Shown here: piece by piece, positions 57,885-64,000 of the stretch
Numbering within the stretch: position 1 is the stretch's first letter
How the letters are laid out: each line of letters starts with the position of its first letter
NCBI GenBank assembly: GCA_954871525.1
Contig: OX940869.1
Location: 27,494,001 to 27,558,000 of the forward strand
Direction of reading: 5' to 3'
Length of the DNA: 64,000 nt
DNA from: Parietaria judaica
Lineage: Eukaryota; Streptophyta; Magnoliopsida; Rosales; Urticaceae
Program-made: the position numbers and the translations under genes
Notes under the pieces: generated by a model
What the model was told of the DNA's origin: nothing
Seen by the model: only the letters and a program-made list of their open reading frames with translations
The model's database searches: none

Positions 57885-58366
57885 AGGTAAATTGTGGCGA
57901 TAATGCACAACTTTTGGTCAACTGGGGTTCAGGTTTCTAATCTTTCAAAGTATTAGCAAAAATACACAACGTGCGTTGACTGTGAAATCTATTGATCCTC
58001 CTGTTAAGGCACCTTAACTGGAACTGACGTGACATCTTATTATTGCTAAATGGATAGCTAACTAGGGCAGGATGTAGATAAAAAAACTCTTTCACCACTA
58101 CTCGTAACTACTCTCGATTGGCAAATATCATGCCGATGTCGAATTTGAACTCGGACCAAGGCCTCTCGGAAATTAACCACCTGACTCTCTTTTTTCACGA
58201 CAAATTCTCTGTCAGAATTTTCGGACAAACTATCCAGCTCTTCATTAGATAGGACTAACGGATTTCACAGTCAACGCACGTTGTGCATTTTTTCCAACAC
58301 TTTGAAATGTTAGCAACTTGAAACCCCTGTTAACCTAAAGTTGTGGATTATTGTCTCAATTTACCC
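57885..58366. mobile_element. Mutator-like MITE
   Basis: The perfect 9-bp duplication ATAAAATTA lies at 57876-57884 and 58367-58375. Long inverted ends of about 100 bp are present: left AGGTAAATTGTGGCGATAAT, inverted right GGGTAAATTGAGACAATAAT, both reaching ACAACGTGCGTTGACTGTGA. It has no coding capacity and lies about 360 bp upstream of FTB. Confidence 0.83.
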
Positions 58367-58729
58367 ATAAAATTACAAACATGATTATTTTCGTCGCAAA
58401 TACCCCTTAATAATGAATAACTTGCTCGATGAAACCTCTATTGTTGAATGATTCAGGTTGTTACAGTCTCGACCCTTGTTCCGTTGTTCGGGATGCTCGT
58501 CTGATTATAATTAATTATAATTTGATGTGGAGTACTTTTTCGCCCCGAGCCGCGAGCCGCAACCGCTTGGAGACGCGAAGAGTTTAATAAGGCTATTTTT
58601 ATCAAGAAAAAAAAAAAAAACCAAATTAAACAAAGCCCAAGTATCAGAGTGAGGCGTGGGAATAATCGGAGCGCGTTATTCCGTTTCCTCTCTCGTCGGA
58701 GAAGCTCTTCAACTGAGTCGGAGATCGCC

Positions 58730-61700
58730 ATGGACTCGGACGCGGCGACTCGGACTCCGACGGTGACGGAGCGAGAGCAATCCATGGTCGAGAACGACGT
58801 GTTTCGGATCTACCACTACTTCGCCAATGCTCCTCGCGATGTCAAACCCCTCTTGTACTCCATTCGCAAGACCCTGGATCACCATCTCTCCTCTTTTTCT
58901 GGCTTTTGGATTGAGATTTTGTCTTCTTCTTTTTGCTGCCACAGCTTGGAGCTTCGCCGCGATAAGCATTTGGAGTATCTGGAGAGAGGTCTGAGGCATC
59001 TCGGTCCTTCGTTTTGCGTGTTGGACGCTAAGTAAGTCCATTTTTTCTCTCAAGCTTCGATTTTTCAGAGCTTTGGACATCGCCGTGTTCTTCTTTCTTA
59101 GTCATGGAAGTAGATTTTGTTTGGTTATATATCACAAGGAATATCAAAGAGTACAGAGATTGATACGAGCAGTGGTGTGTGTCAAGATTAAAGGAGATTA
59201 TTTTATTTGCAATATACAATCAAGTAAGGCAAATTCAGATATATATACAATCAAGTGAGTAATACTTAGAGATATATACAATCAAGCAAGGATATTTCAG
59301 AGATATATACAGTTAAGTGAGGGTGATAAGAACAATTAAGTATTGGTAAATTTGAAATTCTTTTATCAGTCACAGGGATTGCATTAGAACAATCAGTGTT
59401 AAATGTCCGCAATCCGACCACAAATACAATTTATGGGTATACAGATGGCAGTGGCATAACGATAGGGCTTTCATACGATTTTTTAAATTTGCTACCGATG
59501 GGTATACCGCAAAACCGATGGGTACCGGAAATTTGTTTTTAGGATGCAGTTTTAGAGCCATATAACAATCTTGATGTGTTTGTGCTCTGTTGATTGAATT
59601 TTCTGCTTATTTCCATGCATAATGTCATTCCCGTTAGTCGACCTTGGCTATGCTATTGGATCCTGCACTCCATTGCCGTACTCGGAGAGTCTATCGAGGA
59701 TGAACTTGAAAGTAACACCATTGATTTCCTAAGTCGTTGCCAGGTATGTGTAATGGTTTGAAGGACTGTCATTTCATTATCCTTATATTTTTTTGTTCTG
59801 TTGTTAGAGGAAAATGTTGCATTGTGCACAAAAGGCGACACTTGTTTGCTTTTGATTGTCGTGTGAAGTCATGAAAGTTTTCTTCCGAGACTTATTCACT
59901 GTGGTTTTGTTCTGTTGTTGCTAAAATCTGTAGGACAGAGACGGTGGATATGGCGGTGGTCCTGGACAGGCAAGAGATCGATTCATCAAATATCTATATT
60001 GTAGGAATTAGAATTATTCTACTAGCTAATGAATCAAACTCAAAATCGAAAACCTTCTTGTGCCACATTTGGTTTGAAGAGCAGCCAAACTGCGAGGCTG
60101 TGAAACTCTGTTTACTCTTTCTTTGGTCTTATGATAGTTTCTAGGAATTAACAGTTATACGTAGGCGTGAAAAACCGGGACTGGGACTTGACCATTTTTC
60201 TTCCTTGTCTCGGTTTTCCTGGAATTGAAAAACTCCTTTATGTCCAGCTCCGGTTTTATGAAAACCGATTTATTTTTTCAGTTACAGGTTAATCAAAAAA
60301 ACCTGTCTCTACAAAACTGGAACGAGTAACTGGAAAATTGGGACCGGTAAAACGCAATATCTTACCGGTTCAAATAACAGGTAAAATGCCGGTTTAAACC
60401 AGGATATATGGATTTTAAACCGGGATTTATATTATATATGTTAAAACAAAAATAAAAACCCGGGACCAGGAATTTCCCATATCTGATTTGTGAAAACATG
60501 TCCCTGTCTTGGTTCTCAGCTGGTATTTAATAAAATTATCAGTTTTTAAGCCTGTATTATACACTTATTCTTTTTTGTTTAATCAAACAGACTTCTTAGT
60601 ATTTGATTATACTGATTTAGTGACTCTTGTTGTCAGATGCCACACCTTGCAACTACCTATGCTGCTGTGAATTCACTTATTACCATAAGTGGTGATGAAG
60701 CTCTATCTTCCATTGATAGGTGGTTAGCTTGTGATGCTATTTTTGACATATTCTCTCTTTAAAATGCTTTCATGGTTGTTGTGTGACTGAAATTTTTGCA
60801 AATGTTTTTCAGAGTTAAACTTTATACGTTTCTTATGCGAATGAAACAACCAAATGGGGGCTTCAGGTATTATTTAATTTCTGATAACACTGCACGAAAT
60901 TATATTCTTCCTCTCACTCGGTCTTCCTTTTAGAATTTTGATCCATGTCTAGAACATGGTGATATTGTTTTAGTGTTTATCGACCTGCTATTGCAAAATT
61001 ATAAATGGCTGACTTGTTCATAAGGATGCACGATGGTGGAGAGGTCGATGTTCGAGCCTGCTATACAGCTATTTCTGTAAGTATTTGCATTTAACGCGCT
61101 TTTTTTTTTTTTTTTTTTTTTAACTTAAACCCTTATCGTGTGTGTCATGAACATATACACATATTGGTGCTTTGGATATATTGAATATATGTATTGCATG
61201 TGATAATTACACCTTTTTTTTTCTTTTTCGTTTTAAACTTAGGCAAGCCGTTTATACGAAATACTGAATATAATTTTCTCTTTCGGACTAGGTTGCAAGT
61301 ATTCTGAATATTTTGGATGATGACTTGATTCGGAATGTTGGAAGCTACATCTTAAGGTCTATATCGGTCGTAATTTTATTTATCGCTGTTAAGTTTTGTT
61401 GTTTTGAAGTATGATATGCATTCAAACATTGAGTATTAATTTTTATATATGAAATTGCTGACTGAATGTAATTAATATAAAATTTGTATTTATGATGTTA
61501 TTTTGCAGCTGTCAGACTTATGAAGGTGGCATTGGGGGGGAACCCGGAACGGAAGCTCATGGTGGGTAAGTATTTCACTTTTTTTTTTCTTTAGTAGTAT
61601 TATGAAATTCAGTTAGCCAAGAAGCAATTCCCGATTAGTAAGCAGGTAGCTCTGACTTAAGATACAAGGTCAACATTTTTTAAGATCGAAACATGCAACA

Positions 61701-63931
61701 TTGTGCAGTTGTAAACAACGGCAAGCTGCTGAATGCTTCGTTATACCTACAGCCAATAATCAACCGTTGAGGGTTTATATTAGGCAAGTTAGTAGTTAAA
61801 ATATTTAATTTATTAATAAGCTCAAAGACCATTGAGATTAATTTAAGGGCTGATTAATCCTTAAATAATAAGTGTCATAGAGTCATTAAACTATGTGAAC
61901 AACAAGGTGTTGATTGGCCTCTCGAATAGCCAATTGATAGAGTCCGGATCTCGATCTCACAAGCCAAGTCTCTTTATCTAGAGACTTGGAGAATATTTGG
62001 TTCAAGACAGTTCCATTCGGAAAATGTGACTCGTTTATAGGTAGGCCTAATTTAACTCCGACTATTAAAAAATTTACAATTCAAGTTGACTATTAAAAAA
62101 AATTATATAAATAAAGATCATTTAACTTCGATTGATACAACCTGAGATTTTAGGATTAGGTCGTTTATTAATTAAAGTCGTTGTTCACGCTGTTGTTATT
62201 TAATTAAGTATTTAGAATATTTAAATTGAGTTTGTCGTTTTATTATGTCGCCTAGATTTATTAGTTGTGTCGTTAAGATATTTAATTATGTCGTTAGGTT
62301 ATTTAATTATGTGAGTTAATTGACCTTATTGGTTTTATTAGTCGTGCCCGGTCCGGCCCGTTAGGTTGTAATCTTTGCTCGATTTAAGAGAGCTCATGTT
62401 AATGAGAAAGGCAGCCAATAAACATTCAAAAACTTAATCTCTCTGAGATTGTGTTTGTGAGTGTTGGCCAAAATTCCCGAAATTCCTGTTTTGAGCTTAC
62501 CGATTCCGGGCAAGTATCAATTTGGTATCAGAGCCGCTCGCAATGGGAGGTGTTTCGAGAAATTTAATAGCAGAGCTATCGGAAATAATCATCGAACGGA
62601 GAGAACAAATCAAGAACACATTGGTTTGTTCTCTTCGTTCTGTGATTATTTCTGATAGCTCCGCCAATAAATTTCTCAAAAGATCTCCCATTTCGAGGGG
62701 CTCTGATACCAAATTGATACGTGCCCGGAATCGGTAAGCTCGAAATGGGAATTTAGGCCAACACTCAAAAACCCAATCTCAGAGATTAAGTTTTTAAATT
62801 TTTATTGGGTGCCTTTCTCATTAACATAGAGCTATCTATAGAACAAAGATTACAACCTAACGGGACGGACCGGGCCCGACCATTAAAACCTATAAACTAA
62901 CAATATAATTAAAAATCTTAACAACACAACTAATAAATGTAGGCGACGTAATAAAAACTACAAACTCAATTCATATATCCTAAATACTTAATTAAATAAC
63001 AACTCTAATTAAATAAATGACCTAATCCTAAACTCTCGGGTTGTATCATCGACATGATTCTAAGCTGACTTAAAAACAACGTAATTTAAATGATATAATG
63101 TAAATACTAATTGATATGACGTAAATACTAACTACAACAATTAGAAGCGATGAGATAGCAATAGACCGGCACATCATGGTTCCTTGTTTGGTAAGTCTTA
63201 CCAAAGCTCACTTAAAAATGACATAATCCCAAGTTAGCTTAAAAAAAAACAATAAAAAAAAAAAAACCTAAACGAGATAATTTAATTGGCATAATGTAAA
63301 TACTAACTGATTGATACGAACTAAATACTAATTGTGAAAATTAAAAAGCGATAAGATAATGTCGGTCCTAGCAGTCGCTAGACCAGTGCAATGCGGTTCT
63401 TTCTTTGGCAAGTCTGCCAAACGCGGTATCCATAACACCAATTAACACTTCACTAAGTTTTCTATTTAATTACTAGTTAAAGTCTTGTGAATTGTATCAT
63501 TGTAGGTACACATTTTGCGGGCTGGCTACGATGATTCTCATCGATGAGGTCAACCGTTTGGACTTGACTCGTCTACTTGTAAGTAATTCAGATTTCTCTC
63601 ATTCTTTTAAAATTCCATATTTCTAAACAATGCTTGGCTTCATAGGATTGGCTAGTATTTAGACAAGGAATAGAGGGTGGATTTCAAGGACGGACGAATA
63701 AATTGGTTGACGGTTGCTACTCCTTTTGGCAGGTGTTTATGATATTTACTTATGCAAATTTTAGCATCCATTCACACCAATGTCTGTGCCTTGTTAATGG
63801 ATTTTTTTTCTTTCAGGGATGCGACTTCGTACTGTTACGGAGACTCGGTTCAGTTCTTGAAAAGCAAGTCATGCTGTCAAACTTTGAAGGAACATCGTCC
63901 CAAGATAATAAGACTACTCGTCGTAGGCCAG
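58730..63931 (+). CDS. FTB (ERA1): Protein farnesyltransferase subunit beta, 3' end outside the window
   Basis: Exons are 58730-59031, 59630-59742 (start after CCGTTAG), 59934-59969, 60637-60719, 60813-60866, 61025-61076, 61292-61356, 61509-61565, 63506-63578, 63646-63732 and 63817-63931. Phases agree at every junction. The enzyme attaches farnesyl to CaaX proteins with the shared alpha subunit. Plant era1 mutants are hypersensitive to abscisic acid. Visible motifs are RPWLCYWILHSIAVLGE, GGYGGGPGQ, PHLATTYAAVNSL, RACYTAIS, YEGGIGGEPGTEAHGG and the zinc ligands in DGCYSFW. The 36-bp exon 3 is followed by GC (GC-AG intron). An in-frame ATG at 58649 would add 27 Arg-rich residues. A 916-bp palindrome sits in intron 8. 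Confidence 0.92.
62133..63048. mobile_element. Palindromic LTR element (two head-to-head LTR/primer-site arms) in FTB intron 8
   Basis: The left arm runs TGATACAACC...CAAGTATCA (62133-62519), then TTGGTATCAGAGCC, the initiator tRNA-Met primer site. The right arm is the inverse: GGCTCTGATACCAA, then TGATACGTGC...GGTTGTATCA (62715-63048). The centre is near 62615. The flanks TCGAT (62128-62132) and TCGAC (63049-63053) match at four of five bases. Each strand encodes a similar 71-codon frame (starting MVSEPL, ending ARNR) simply because of the symmetry. It looks like a small TRIM-type element in inverted form. Confidence 0.8.
63054..63440. repeat. Diverged tandem duplication in FTB intron 8
   Basis: GATAT(A/G)ATGTAAATACTAA, AGCGATGAGATA-like and CTTTGGCAAGTCT/TTTGGTAAGTCT phrases recur with a period near 200 bp. 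Confidence 0.5.
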
Positions 63932-64000
63932 GTGGGTTTTTTTTTTTTTATCATTGAAATACATTATGAGTTTGCCATAACCGCTTCGTCATTTGTCTCA

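Noticed and set aside
1..64000. tRNA, rRNA or CRISPR features
   Set aside because: No cloverleaf-like sequence with A and B boxes was noticed, and regular repeats here are explained as retrotransposon arrays. A tRNAscan run would be needed to exclude tRNA genes fully.

Overview
The window is nuclear DNA of a flowering plant, most likely a eudicot. The evidence is intron-rich genes for plant proteins with transit peptides, AT-rich spacers, and deeply nested Ty3/gypsy, Ty1/copia, hAT, Mutator-like and Helitron-like elements. I see no bacterial operons, CRISPR array or rRNA. All exon structures were read by eye from splice sites and reading frame, and protein names rest on remembered family sequences.

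Four host genes are recognisable. At the left edge are the last two exons of the thylakoid-lumen cyclophilin CYP38 (317-694, +). Next is the photosystem I assembly factor PSA3 (4104-5918, +, three exons, about 273 aa). Convergent to it is mitochondrial NAD-dependent formate dehydrogenase (6803-9901, -, six exons, about 380 aa). At the right edge is the beta subunit of protein farnesyltransferase (FTB/ERA1, from 58730, +, eleven exons visible, running off the window). CYP38 and PSA3 both serve photosystem biogenesis and lie tandemly.

Between FDH and FTB lies about 47 kb that is mostly mobile DNA. Element A (12383-26443) is a 14-kb Ty3/gypsy element of the Tat type (two RNase H domains) with a perfect GAGTC target duplication. 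Its gag-pol is decayed and it carries a degenerate antisense gene. A related element A' (26697-51019, reverse) has a gag but no pol. Its 5' LTR is split by element B (31357-38891, TSD GTGTT), itself split by an apparently intact autonomous hAT transposon (33296-37719, TSD TATACGGC). The same A' LTR is split again by a truncated LTR of family C (39117-39855) joined to a Ty1/copia element with 2.9-kb LTRs (39856-50594). That copia element has an intact reverse transcriptase ORF but no recognisable gag, protease or integrase. In their place it has a small intron-containing gene with two CX2C-X11-CX2H motifs.

Smaller elements were delimited by their target duplications. They are two solo LTRs (1444-2291 and 2737-3281), hAT-type elements (3579-3775, 10853-12118 and the outer shell 51208-57571), a Mutator-like MITE (57885-58366), and a 0.9-kb palindrome made of two head-to-head LTR/primer-site arms inside FTB intron 8 (62133-63048). 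The most unusual signals are the spliced zinc-motif gene in the copia element, an indel-free 10-bp tandem array abutting gag, an in-frame duplication of the protease active site, and the palindromic LTR element in FTB.
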